A stretch of 64,000 nucleotides of DNA, taken from contig CAZOKZ010000017.1 of NCBI GenBank assembly GCA_964580585.1, positions 3,131-67,130 on the forward strand, in the 5' to 3' direction. This DNA is from CAZOKZ01 sp964580585. Lineage in GTDB: Bacteria > Sumerlaeota > Sumerlaeia > SLMS01 > JAHLLQ01. Positions within the stretch are counted from its first letter, which is position 1. The number at the start of each line of letters is the position of its first letter. The notes beneath the pieces were generated by a model, which did no database searches, was not told where the DNA came from, and worked only from the letters and a program-made list of their open reading frames with translations. The translations under genes were made by a program, and so were the position numbers. Shown one piece after another: positions 25,252 through 33,401 of this stretch.

Positions 25252-27048
25252 TTAAAATTTCCAAACCAGTTTACCCGACTCTTCCAGTTCCTGGACGCGT
25301 TTGCGTGCGGGAAGCCGCGTGGCGTTTTCGATCAGCATCTCGCGCGCTCGTTCGCGTACTTCCGCCGTATCGGGTTCGGGCCTTGCCCGTTCCTCGGCCA
25401 CGTAATACGTCACCACCGAACCGTCTAACTCGCGTTTTGGCGGGGTAAACTGACCAATTTGGTAAGCGCCAAAATCCAGACCCAATTGTTCACGCGCTTC
25501 GTGCGCGGTGAAAATACCTGCCATGTCGAAATTCGTCGTAAATTCAGCCGCTTCCGTCGGCAGTAACCGCCGCACGACTTGTTCGGGATAAACAAAAGCC
25601 GATGGACCCGATACGCTGACACGGTCGTTTATCAGTCGTATGGCTTCGGCGACTTTTTCCTGTTGGAACGAGAGCATCTCCGCCACCAGAGCGGTTTGTT
25701 GTGCACGCGTCAGGCCACGAGGATTTTCCGAACGCGAGACCAGCTTCCAAATCGTGCGGTCCGACGTTGGGGCCAGCTCATCGCGATGCAAGTTGATGTA
25801 TTGGTCCAGTTGCTCGTCGGTGGGATTGATCGATGCCAGACGCGTTTTGATCGTTTGACGCGCCAGAATCATTTGCTCGGCTAACTCCAACGCGTTTTCA
25901 TATTCGGGCTCGTCCAACAACCCGAACGCGCCGAGTTCTTGCGCGGCAACTTCCGCGCGAATCAAATCTTTGACTTTTTTCACCAACGCCGTTGGCGTGC
26001 GACCGACGGCTTTGTTGCGGAACTCGGGGTAGAGTTCCAGAAATTCACCCTTGGTCATGGACCAACCTCGAACCGTGGCGACTTCCATCTCGGGTTCGAG
26101 CGCATGGAAGTACTCCGCGCGGTTCATTGGATAAGCGTTCTTAATGGCCTTTTGCAATTCCAGGTCGAATTGCTGCGCATAAAAACGCGGCAACAACACA
26201 CTTCGGATTTCGTCTTCCACTTCGCCGAGCGGTCGGTGGTTCGATTCGCTGCGCGAGATAACCTCGTACACGAAAATCCCTGCCCGCGTTTCAATCGGTC
26301 GGCTGATCTGGTTGGTCAGGAGTCCAAAAACTTCCTCCTCGATCCGTTCGTCCACATCGCCCTGTCCACGACGCACCGTGAACGTTGCGCCTGCCGACGG
26401 TTCGAGCAGCAATTCCTGATGCTTTTGCAAAATAGCGTACAAGCCGCCTTTTTCCATGGCTTCTTCGCGATATTGTTCGGCCAATCGACGTGCGTCGTTA
26501 ATTTGCTCGAGATCGACGATGTCCTCGATCGGCACACGCAACCGGCGCACCACGGCGCGTTCGGGAGCGGCATACAAATCTTCATGCTGGCGGTAATATT
26601 GCGCCACATCCATCGCGGAAATTTGCACGCGAGGTTTTACCAGTTTCTCGCCGAAAAGCATAAACGCAGCGGGAGCCGCCAGAATACGGCGCGCTTTGTC
26701 GAGCGACACCGTGCTCTCAAACTCGGCTGCTTCAGGCATTTCCGACAGTATGCGCGATTCCAACATGGAACGAACGGTGGTTTCCAGGGCACTGGAGGCA
26801 TCGAGCGCGTTAGCGGGCGATTTCCAATCGCGCACCAGCAAAGGGTCGCCGCCGGTTAATTCCAACCAAAGGTACACATCCTGTTCGTCGATGGCCTCGC
26901 CGCCAACAGTCGCGATGGCGGTGTAAGGGTCTGGCTGCCATGTATCGCGAAAAATCGCCAGATTCGGCGCGGCGGGTGCCATCGAATGCCAACCGCCTAG
27001 CACTAAAACTCCAGCAACGGCGATTCGGGTAAGGAATTTTTTCATCAT
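25252..27048 (-). CDS. Periplasmic parvulin-type peptidyl-prolyl isomerase (SurA/PpiC-like)
   Basis: 598 residues with a signal peptide (FLTRIAVAGVLVLGGWHSMA, then PAAPN). An N-terminal SurA_N-like segment (AIATVGGEAIDEQDVYLWLE) is followed by a helical region. There is a parvulin-like rotamase domain at about 165-270 with VVRRLRVPIED, ATFTVRRGQGDVDERIEEEVFGL split into two, and RAGIFVYEVISRSE. A second helical half resembles a repeated PPIase-chaperone unit. The role is probably outer-membrane protein folding. CAGGAG lies eight bases before the ATG. It stands first in a minus-strand series with the AI-2E gene downstream. Confidence 0.8.
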   Translation of the reverse strand: MMKKFLTRIAVAGVLVLGGWHSMAPAAPNLAIFRDTWQPDPYTAIATVGGEAIDEQDVYLWLELTGGDPLLVRDWKSPANALDASSALETTVRSMLESRILSEMPEAAEFESTVSLDKARRILAAPAAFMLFGEKLVKPRVQISAMDVAQYYRQHEDLYAAPERAVVRRLRVPIEDIVDLEQINDARRLAEQYREEAMEKGGLYAILQKHQELLLEPSAGATFTVRRGQGDVDERIEEEVFGLLTNQISRPIETRAGIFVYEVISRSESNHRPLGEVEDEIRSVLLPRFYAQQFDLELQKAIKNAYPMNRAEYFHALEPEMEVATVRGWSMTKGEFLELYPEFRNKAVGRTPTALVKKVKDLIRAEVAAQELGAFGLLDEPEYENALELAEQMILARQTIKTRLASINPTDEQLDQYINLHRDELAPTSDRTIWKLVSRSENPRGLTRAQQTALVAEMLSFQQEKVAEAIRLINDRVSVSGPSAFVYPEQVVRRLLPTEAAEFTTNFDMAGIFTAHEAREQLGLDFGAYQIGQFTPPKRELDGSVVTYYVAEERARPEPDTAEVRERAREMLIENATRLPARKRVQELEESGKLVWKF

Positions 27049-27090
27049 TCGGAAACTCCTGAAAGTTCGGACAGGATAAACAGGCTGAGA

Positions 27091-28500
27091 TTATTTTTCA
27101 CCAGCCAGCGACTTCAATTTGTACCACAACCGCAACGGCAGTTTCTCGCGCAAGTTCCGCAACGATGCCCGGTCGGTCAACAACCCGTTCACCTGCCCGT
27201 CGGCTTTCAGCCGTGCCCACAATCGTGCTTCGATATCTGCGCCTTTCTTATCTGGCGCATGATTTGGGCGTTCGCACCACGAAAGGAATTCCCCCAGCGT
27301 CTGCTCGGGGGCAAATGCTTTGCGTGCTTTGCGTCGAGCAAGCCGCGCGCGCTTTTCCCACGATTCGGCATTCGCGGCACTTTCGACCAGCGCCTCTGCA
27401 AGTGCCTTTGCGTTGCCGAGCGGCACAACCTCACCAGCTTTGTTGGCCGAAATCCACGCAGCTATTTCCGTGCCCTCGGTTGTCAGCACCGGCACGCCTG
27501 CCCCCAGCATATTCGTCAGGCGATTACGTGCGCCAAACCGCGTTTCCGTGTTCCGACTGTCGATATTGATGCCCACATTTGCCCGCGCGTGCAATGTTAC
27601 TACGGCATCCGTTTCGACCCAACCGAGCAAGTGTGTGCGCTCGGCGGGCAGGCGTTCGGCGGCGAGCTTTTTGAATTTGGTAAACGTGTTGTCGTCGTGT
27701 CCGGTCACTGCGCCGCCCGTGGCGACAAAATGCAGACGCGGCTCATGCTCCATGGCCAATTTCAAACCGTTCGCGAGCAACTCGATGTCCGTCCACGTGT
27801 TAAAACCGCCGCTCCAAAGCACCACATGGGCGTCGTCGGGCAACGTCGGGGAGGTGAGCAATGATTTCGGCGCGCGTTTGAGCTGATCGTAGAGCGGATA
27901 AATCGCGTTCGCGACCGGCGTGGCAAACGGCCAATCGAACGTCGCGCCGGTCAGGCGGCCAATCAGCGACAGCTCGCCGTAGAGTGCGTCCGCCTGGCGT
28001 TCGCTTACCGTTGAAAACCGGTCGCCACGCAGCAACGTGCTGACTTCCAGGCGCCAGAAATGATCCAGATCGCGGTCGTGGCGCACACGCGCGGCGCGGG
28101 TTTGGCCCTCGGCCATGGTCCAGCCGTTCAGGTCTGCCCAAAACGGCACGCGCGGTTCTGCGCGCGCCAGCAAATACGCCGGATACGCGTTAATGCCTAC
28201 CACGCCATCGTAAGTTTTCTGGCTTACAATGCGGCGAATCATTGTCACGATTCGGTTTTCGTCCGCCGTCGTAAACGACTTGTATTTGAAACGATCCTGG
28301 TATTTTTTCAGTTGGGAGATGGATTGTCCAGCGACGGCATCCTCGCATCCGGGAATCGGGACAGTCGAGAGCGCTACCTGATGTCCCGCTGCGCGCATCG
28401 GCTCGACAAAATGCATCGTACGCAGGCATTGGCCGCTGACCAGTTTGGTGTCAGCCTCGTCGAGCAACGGTCCTGTACCGATAACCAGAAAACGTCCCAT
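27091..28500 (-). CDS. Glycosyltransferase, GT4-like (GT-B fold)
   Basis: 469 residues. The N-terminus MGRFLVIGTGPLLDEADTKL and GQCLRTMHFVEPMRAAGHQV are as in GT-B enzymes that start with a donor-domain Rossmann unit. The C-terminal half has VVLWSGGFNTWTDIELLANG and LHFVATGGAVTGHDDNTFTK, then NVGINIDSRNTETRFGARNR and MLGAGVPVLTTEGTEIA, the nucleotide-sugar site of the GT4 family. Presumably it acts in surface glycan or O-antigen assembly. GAGGA precedes the ATG, and it follows the GT2 gene by nine bases, so the two are one unit. Confidence 0.85.
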   Translation of the reverse strand: MGRFLVIGTGPLLDEADTKLVSGQCLRTMHFVEPMRAAGHQVALSTVPIPGCEDAVAGQSISQLKKYQDRFKYKSFTTADENRIVTMIRRIVSQKTYDGVVGINAYPAYLLARAEPRVPFWADLNGWTMAEGQTRAARVRHDRDLDHFWRLEVSTLLRGDRFSTVSERQADALYGELSLIGRLTGATFDWPFATPVANAIYPLYDQLKRAPKSLLTSPTLPDDAHVVLWSGGFNTWTDIELLANGLKLAMEHEPRLHFVATGGAVTGHDDNTFTKFKKLAAERLPAERTHLLGWVETDAVVTLHARANVGINIDSRNTETRFGARNRLTNMLGAGVPVLTTEGTEIAAWISANKAGEVVPLGNAKALAEALVESAANAESWEKRARLARRKARKAFAPEQTLGEFLSWCERPNHAPDKKGADIEARLWARLKADGQVNGLLTDRASLRNLREKLPLRLWYKLKSLAGEK

Positions 28501-28509
28501 AGAAAATCC

Positions 28510-29472
28510 TCATCGCCGGTTGCGTCTTAAGCTTTCGATTTCGCGCCATTGAATGGCGGCCCAGGCATAGGCTTGCGCCAATGGCCACAAATTATCCCAC
28601 GGGCGATGGCGAGCCATCCAGCGGGCTTCGGCGCGAATGGACCGCATCAAATCCCAGCCGCGCTGGTGTTTCAGCAGAAATCTCCACCGATTGCGAGCAT
28701 ACATCGTCAAAAACCGGCGGCTGAACTTCTCGGTCGTTTGCGATTCGTGGTGAATCACCGTCGAATCGGGAATCACCCGAACGCCCCAACCGGCCTCGCG
28801 CGCGCGAAAACACCAATCGACTTCCTCGAAATAAATCGGCCAGAACCCTTCGTCCAGCATCCCGATTTCGCGCACCGCTTCGCGCCGAGCGGCCAGCGCC
28901 GCCCCCGTCGCATAATCGACCTCGCGCGGTTCGAACACGGTTTGCTCGTCGATGGACAGGCCATAATCCAAGTGCTGAGTCAAACCGTTGGGTTCCACCA
29001 CGCCGCCCAGGTGCTGGATCGTTTTTCGGTCGGGATAGAGCAACCGCACGCCTGCGACGCCAAGTTTCGAGTCCTGCACAAACGCCGCATCGAGCGCCGC
29101 CAGCCAATCGGATTCCGGTTCCGTATCATCGTTCAGCAACACAAGCACGTCACCCGTGGCGTTCAACATGCCCAGGTTGTTTCCACCCGCGAATCCGAGG
29201 TTTTTAGGCGCGCGAACCAGGATAACTTCCGGGTAACGGTCGAGGACGAACGCGCTCGTGCCGTCTGTCGAACCGTTATCGACCACGATGACCTCGTGCG
29301 GCGGGGGATCGCACTCCCGCAACGCATCGAGCGGCATGGCGAGGCGCTGCCGCCCATTGAGCGAAACGATGATGATGGAAAAACGAAGGCGAAGGGACAC
29401 GGCGGGATGGGTCTCGGTGCAGGGGTGAGGAATTTTCTGTTTACTCGTTTCCAACCAAAATACTGATAGCAT
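28510..29472 (-). CDS. Glycosyltransferase family 2
   Basis: About 320 residues. FSIIIVSLNGRQRL opens the GT-A fold. VIVVDNGSTDGTSAFV and NLGFAGGNNLGMLNATGD follow, and VLLNDDTEPESDWLAAL carries the DxD-like metal motif. FWPIYFEEVDWCFRAREAGW and TVIHHESQTTEKFSRRF are as in rhamnosyl/fucosyl-type GT2 enzymes (RfbF/WsaE-like). The start is uncertain: I give the ATG at 29472. A longer frame would begin inside the REP-like repeats at 29486-29520, and a GTG closer to the GT-A core is also possible. It is co-directional with the GT4 gene. Confidence 0.85.
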   Translation of the reverse strand: MLSVFWLETSKQKIPHPCTETHPAVSLRLRFSIIIVSLNGRQRLAMPLDALRECDPPPHEVIVVDNGSTDGTSAFVLDRYPEVILVRAPKNLGFAGGNNLGMLNATGDVLVLLNDDTEPESDWLAALDAAFVQDSKLGVAGVRLLYPDRKTIQHLGGVVEPNGLTQHLDYGLSIDEQTVFEPREVDYATGAALAARREAVREIGMLDEGFWPIYFEEVDWCFRAREAGWGVRVIPDSTVIHHESQTTEKFSRRFLTMYARNRWRFLLKHQRGWDLMRSIRAEARWMARHRPWDNLWPLAQAYAWAAIQWREIESLRRNRR

Positions 29473-29485
29473 GGAAACAAGAAAA

Positions 29486-29575
29486 CGTCCCGTCAGGGAC
29501 GCTTGAAGGTAGCCCAGCACTTCAGTGCTGGGTAAGCGGTTTTTTAGTCAATCGAGTCCCGGAGGGACGATTGAA
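29486..29575. repeat. Left flank of REP-like modules
   Basis: Three palindromic modules follow one another: CGTCCCGTCAGGGACG (29486-29501), GCCCAGCACTTCAGTGCTGG (from 29512) and CGAGTCCCGGAGGGACG followed by ATTGAAG (29553-29575). The same three modules recur in mirror order at 29815-29903. Confidence 0.85.
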
Positions 29576-29582
29576 GCCCTCC

Positions 29583-29800
29583 TTATCCCCAAAGGTATCT
29601 TTTGTCGTATTCGATTCCGTGTTTCTTCAAAAATTCGAGATATTCTTCCTGAAATGTCTTCCGACGGTGATGTTCGGCTTGGTTACGGATATAATGATCG
29701 GTTGCATCCAATTGAGAAACGCCAACGGTGAATGCGCCGAGGCGCGTTCTTTGGTGGAAAATACTCAATGATAGTGGAGTTTGGTGTACGTGTGGCTCAT
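29583..29800 (-). pseudogene. Internally deleted Y1 transposase (RAYT-like)
   Basis: Reading the minus strand from the ATG at 29800 gives MSHTYTKLHYH, a TGA, then VFSTKER, the standard N-terminus of IS200-like REP-associated transposases. Directly after, in another frame, come LGAFTVGVSQLDATDHYIRN, QAEHHRRKTFQEEYLEFLKK and HGIEYDKRYLWG, the standard C-terminus. The middle of the protein, including the HUH metal motif and the catalytic Tyr, is missing at the joint. So the gene has an internal deletion, a frame change and a stop, and is dead. It is bounded on both sides by REP-like palindromes. Confidence 0.8.
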
Positions 29801-29814
29801 GGATTCGATGGCGT

Positions 29815-29903
29815 TTCAGCCGTCCCTCCGGGACTCGGTTGTAATGAATCCCAGGTCCCAGCAGTGAACTGCTGGGCTACGTTCAATCGTCCCTGACGGG
29901 ACT
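29815..29903. repeat. Right flank of REP-like modules, inverted relative to the left
   Basis: In plus-strand order: CGTCCCTCCGGGACTCG (29821-29837), CCCAGCAGTGAACTGCTGGG and CTAC (29857-29880), and TTCAATCGTCCCTGACGGGA (from 29882). Read on the minus strand these are the left-flank modules in the same order. The transposase wreck is therefore enclosed by inverted copies about 90 bases long. Confidence 0.85.
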
Positions 29904-29917
29904 AGAAGCGGCTAAAG

Positions 29918-30931
29918 TCACACCGTGCTCAATTCCTCGTCCACGGGTTCACCCAGCCAGCCTTTGGCGATTTGAACGTAGAGTTCGGGAAAATGTTTCT
30001 TCGCGTTGGCTTCAAGTCCGTTGGCCACAGCGGCCAGTGTGTCCGGTCCGCCGCCCTGGGTGTTCAAGCCACTCAGGGTCGTTGCCAGTAGTCCCGCACG
30101 CGCCGGGTTGCGATATCGAAGCATTCCCACCACAAAGGCGGATGAAAAGCAGTCGCCGCAGCCGGTGGTATCCTGGATTTCCTTCACATCGATGGCGGGA
30201 TAGCGTAAAATTCGCGGTTTTTTGTCGTCGGCCATGCGATGGGCGACGATGGCCCCCTTGCCGCCAATTGTCACGGCGGCGGCTTTGATGTTTCGTACCG
30301 AAAGCATTTCCAGGGCAGCTTTGCGGAATTCCTCTTCCGTGGTCGGTTTTGTCCCCGTCAGCAACTCGATTTCCCATTCGTTGGCCTGGACGGTATCCAC
30401 TTGGGCCAGCCAATCGCGCCAGTTGGGCAATCCCTTGGGGGTCAACTTCCCTTTTTCGTCGAGTTCCTTGCCCAGATTATGAATATCCAGGTGAACGTGA
30501 GCTTCGGTTTGCGAGCGTAATTCTCCGAGCAATTCCAGGCTGATTTCACGGCCATTGATGACATTCACCAGAATGGCGGAAGCATCGAGCAGCGTGAGCA
30601 TGTGCTTCATTTCCAGCTCAGGCGTGCGAATCGTCATGATCTCTTCGCGGTCGCTCGACGTCTGGTAACGAAGAATGTTTTCGTCCGTGCCCGTGGGGCT
30701 TGGAAACATGGTCGCCGTGCTGATCTGCGGGAATTCAAAGAAATACTCTTTGTTCAGCGACTGAAGGTGGTCGGCATCCAAAAAACAGTAGGGGAGGATT
30801 CTATCCGTTGAACGTGTCAACGAGGCTAAGGCCAGCAGGTTGTAGAGTATGCCTCCGAACGACTCTCGACGTTCGCCGCGCACCGTATGGATTTCATCCC
30901 GCATCACGGTTCCAATGACTGCGATTTTCAA
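29918..30931 (-). CDS. PfkB-family carbohydrate kinase
   Basis: 337 residues of the ribokinase fold. MKIAVIGTVMRDEIHTVRGE starts it, and GGILYNLLALASL is the sugar-side glycine region. VQANEWEIELLTGTKP and VTIGGKGAIVAHRM follow. The C-terminal anion-hole motif is DTTGCGDCFSSAFVVGML (about 259-276), with Cys where most members have Ala (DTTGAGD). The substrate is not predictable. The start is a TTG at 30931, decided by GGAGGA eight bases upstream; the nearby ATG is out of frame. Confidence 0.85.
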   Translation of the reverse strand: MKIAVIGTVMRDEIHTVRGERRESFGGILYNLLALASLTRSTDRILPYCFLDADHLQSLNKEYFFEFPQISTATMFPSPTGTDENILRYQTSSDREEIMTIRTPELEMKHMLTLLDASAILVNVINGREISLELLGELRSQTEAHVHLDIHNLGKELDEKGKLTPKGLPNWRDWLAQVDTVQANEWEIELLTGTKPTTEEEFRKAALEMLSVRNIKAAAVTIGGKGAIVAHRMADDKKPRILRYPAIDVKEIQDTTGCGDCFSSAFVVGMLRYRNPARAGLLATTLSGLNTQGGGPDTLAAVANGLEANAKKHFPELYVQIAKGWLGEPVDEELSTV

Positions 30932-31248
30932 CGCGCATTCCTCCGAGCCGGTGAACTGAATTATTGCATGAAACTACGGGGACCATTCTTTCGAGGTCAA
31001 GCAAGGGATGCGCAATGAATAATTTTGTTGTCTTGTTTTGAAATGCGCTTTCCTTCGGGGGGCAGAGACCTGGAGGACGATTTGAGACAAACCTTACCCG
31101 GATGGTGTCAGTCCTTTACTCATCCAAGTACGGCTGCAAAGCCGAAAAACGACGCTTGCCTTCCGGTGTGCGAGACGAAATGATCCCACGCGAAAAGGCA
31201 TGAAATTCAAGATCGAACGATTCTTTCAAAGATGAGGACCCAAAGCTG
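30932..31248. other. Intergenic stretch between divergent genes
   Basis: It separates the PfkB kinase (minus) from the FGE-domain lipoprotein (plus) and should hold both promoters. I see no convincing -35/-10 pair, hairpin or coding frame. Confidence 0.5.
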
Positions 31249-32163
31249 ATGTCGCGTGTTGCTGTTCAAATGCTCTTGTGCGGTTTGACGATTTCTCTGG
31301 CAGGTGGATGTGCCCTTTCCCGCTCGGTAGGAACCTCGGGAGAACAAAATACCATGGTGATTTACCTGGACCCCGGCTATCCCGAGAGCAAGGAAGTCCC
31401 GATCGAACTGGTCAAAATTCCCGCGGGATCGTTTATAATGGGCTCCGAACATGACCAGCGGTGGTCGAGCGACAATGAATACCCCGCGCACAAGGTCACC
31501 ATTACGAACGATTTTTGGATGGCGAAAACCGAGCTGACTCAAAAACAATGGATCACATTGATGGGTGAATGGGAAGGCTTTGGCCCTCAATACGATTTTG
31601 GGTTTGGCGACGATGTAGCCAATAACTATATGTCGTGGGACGAGAGTCAGAATTTTATCAAAAAGCTCAACACACACGTAGAAATCACCGGTCAAGGAGA
31701 AGGAAAATTTCGTCTGCCCACGGAAGCGGAGTGGGAATATGCCTGCCGTGCGGGAACCCAAACGCGTTTTTATTTTGGCGACTCTGTCAATGACCCGACG
31801 ATCGGCAGGGCGTCCGACGATCCGAACGATTTGGGCCACTATTCCTGGTATCTTGGAAATAACGGCATCAGGCAAGGGGACGAGGACTACGGAGCCAAAC
31901 CCGTCGGACAGCTCAAGCCCAATGCATTCGGCTTGTACGATATGATGGGAAATGTCAGTGAATTTTGTCAGGATTCCTACCATCCCTCCTTTGAGGGGGC
32001 ACCCACAGACGGCTCGGTTTGGGAAGGAGATGGCGCAAAACGCGTCATTAAAGGAGGAAGTTGGTTCGATCCAGCCTTAAGATCCCGTCCCGCTTATCGC
32101 AACTCCATTCGCCCGAATTCGGAACTCAGTATCCTGGGATTGCGTCTTTGCCGAAGCCAGTAA
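31249..32163 (+). CDS. Lipoprotein with formylglycine-generating-enzyme (SUMF1-like) domain
   Basis: 304 residues. The N-terminus has a lipobox (ISLAGGCALS, lipid Cys at about residue 21), so it is a membrane-attached lipoprotein. The FGE-sulfatase domain spans about 50-304. IPAGSFIMGSEHDQRWSSDN and FWMAKTELTQKQW come first, then FRLPTEAEWEYACRAG, and NAFGLYDMMGNVSEFCQDSY. KRVIKGGSWFDPALRSRPAY and GLRLCRSQ close it. Most members of this class outside true sulfatase activators are ligand-binding or scaffold domains; the copper-binding Cys pair of true FGE is not evident. No sulfatase gene is nearby. Confidence 0.85.
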   Translation: MSRVAVQMLLCGLTISLAGGCALSRSVGTSGEQNTMVIYLDPGYPESKEVPIELVKIPAGSFIMGSEHDQRWSSDNEYPAHKVTITNDFWMAKTELTQKQWITLMGEWEGFGPQYDFGFGDDVANNYMSWDESQNFIKKLNTHVEITGQGEGKFRLPTEAEWEYACRAGTQTRFYFGDSVNDPTIGRASDDPNDLGHYSWYLGNNGIRQGDEDYGAKPVGQLKPNAFGLYDMMGNVSEFCQDSYHPSFEGAPTDGSVWEGDGAKRVIKGGSWFDPALRSRPAYRNSIRPNSELSILGLRLCRSQ

Positions 32164-32526
32164 TTCTGGCCGGAATTGATCATTTTCCTTAAATAATTTA
32201 TCAGAATGTCTCTGTCTCGCGTGCATATTCCAGTTGTCGGGCACCCCGGTGACACAGGAAGGATGCACGCGGGCTGGGTGTTTTACACGCTCCAAATTTG
32301 ATCAGAATTCCCGTACCAAGATCCCACCCAGGATGTTCGCAAAGTGTCTGAACGTTCTTCAAATTTGCAAGATCGATGCGCAACGATGAGATTGCGACTT
32401 TGAGCACGTTCAGAGGTCCCACCCCCATTCTCACCTTATTTGTATTAAACGTTCTTGACCGTGTAGATGCAAACTTGGACGTTGCGACGAGAACCCATCC
32501 GGTTCTGAAGTACAACGGAGATACCC
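32164..32526. other. Intergenic stretch containing a shortened repeat copy
   Basis: About 360 bases with no plausible gene. The only structure I can identify is the internally deleted copy of the dispersed palindromic repeat at 32361-32404. Confidence 0.6.
32361..32404 (-). repeat. Dispersed palindromic repeat, copy 3 (internally deleted)
   Basis: AAATTTGCAAGATC (one outer arm) is joined directly to CGATGCGCAACGATGAG and GAGATTGCGACTTTGAG (the other arm; these two overlap at GAG). The second block matches copy 1 and the third matches copy 2 without a mismatch, in reverse orientation. About 60 interior bases present in copy 2 are missing. Confidence 0.75.
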
Positions 32527-33261
32527 ATGATGTCTGCGATGCCCGAGGCCGTAAGCTCCATGCAGGATTATAAACCCAACGAATTTACCTGGCGTGGAGT
32601 TCCCGTCCGCGGAATTCTACTGGATATGGACGGCACCATTGCCGATACCAAGCACGCGCATGGCGACGCCTGGGCAATCTGGGCGCAACGACACAATATA
32701 CCTGTCAGCCGCGAGATGTACATGCGCGACTATTTCGGTCGCTCGAACACCGATGTCCTGCCAGAGTTGTTTCCCCACCTTGCCCATGATGAGCAGGCTC
32801 TTCGCGCTCTTGGCATGGAGAAAGAACACGATTTTCTCGACTTAGTATTGGAGGGGAAAATTCCTCCGACTGCCGGGCTGACCGAATTCATCCAGCGCGC
32901 CTATGAACGGGGAATCGGGTTGGCAATCGCCAGTTCCGCACCTCGGGAAAACGTCGAAACGATCTCCCGGGTTTTTGGTTTGCAGGATAAAATTTCCGTA
33001 CGTCTTTCCATGGACGATGTAAAACGCGCCAAACCAGCTCCGGACTTGTTTTTGAAATCTGCCGAGTTGCTGGGAATCGAACCCGCCGCCTGCCTCGTCA
33101 TCGAAGACAGCAAACATGGCCTCGATGCAGGACGTTCTGCCGGTTGCCGCACGATTGCCGTCATGACACTGCACACCGAACATGAACTTGAATCCTACGC
33201 CGACCTGTGCGTGGACGATTTCAACGAATTGCTTCAATTGGAAGAATGGCGGAAGCTATAA
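32527..33261 (+). CDS. HAD-superfamily phosphatase/phosphomutase, beta-PGM-like
   Basis: 244 residues. Motif I is LLDMDGTIADTKHAHGDAW (DxDGT, nucleophile Asp near residue 33). A helical cap follows, then motif II IASSAPRENV, motif III with RAKPAPDLFLKSAELLGI (Lys), and motif IV VIEDSKHGLDAGRSAGC. This is subfamily IA, group of beta-phosphoglucomutase and phosphoglycolate-type phosphatases. The substrate is unknown. It begins with MMSAMPEAVSS, and the real start may be one of the two later ATGs. A purine-rich inverted repeat starts right after the stop. Confidence 0.85.
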   Translation: MMSAMPEAVSSMQDYKPNEFTWRGVPVRGILLDMDGTIADTKHAHGDAWAIWAQRHNIPVSREMYMRDYFGRSNTDVLPELFPHLAHDEQALRALGMEKEHDFLDLVLEGKIPPTAGLTEFIQRAYERGIGLAIASSAPRENVETISRVFGLQDKISVRLSMDDVKRAKPAPDLFLKSAELLGIEPAACLVIEDSKHGLDAGRSAGCRTIAVMTLHTEHELESYADLCVDDFNELLQLEEWRKL

Positions 33262-33262
33262 T

Positions 33263-33398
33263 AAGGCGAAAGGATGAGGGATGAAGGATGAATTCCGAGT
33301 CCTGGGAGAGCTTGAATCCAGTTCAATACCACTCATCGCGTGCGGGAATTTCGTAATATTCGGTATCTCATCCATCATCCTTTCTCCTTCATTCTTCC
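33263..33398. repeat. Element with purine-rich inverted ends, copy 1
   Basis: The left end reads AAGGCGAAAGGATGAGGG and ATGAAGGATGAA. The right end reads CTCATCCATCATCC, TTTCTCCTTCATTC on the plus strand, that is, GAATGAAGGAGAAAGGATG on the other. The interior of about 80 bases is not repetitive. It fills the whole gap between the HAD and HD-phosphohydrolase genes. A related element lies at 59937-60039. Confidence 0.7.
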
Positions 33399-33401
33399 AC
33401 C

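Noticed and set aside
25939..26859. Plus-strand frame of 306 codons within the PPIase gene
   Set aside because: Antisense shadow rich in Arg, His and Phe; the minus-strand protein has a signal peptide and domain pattern.
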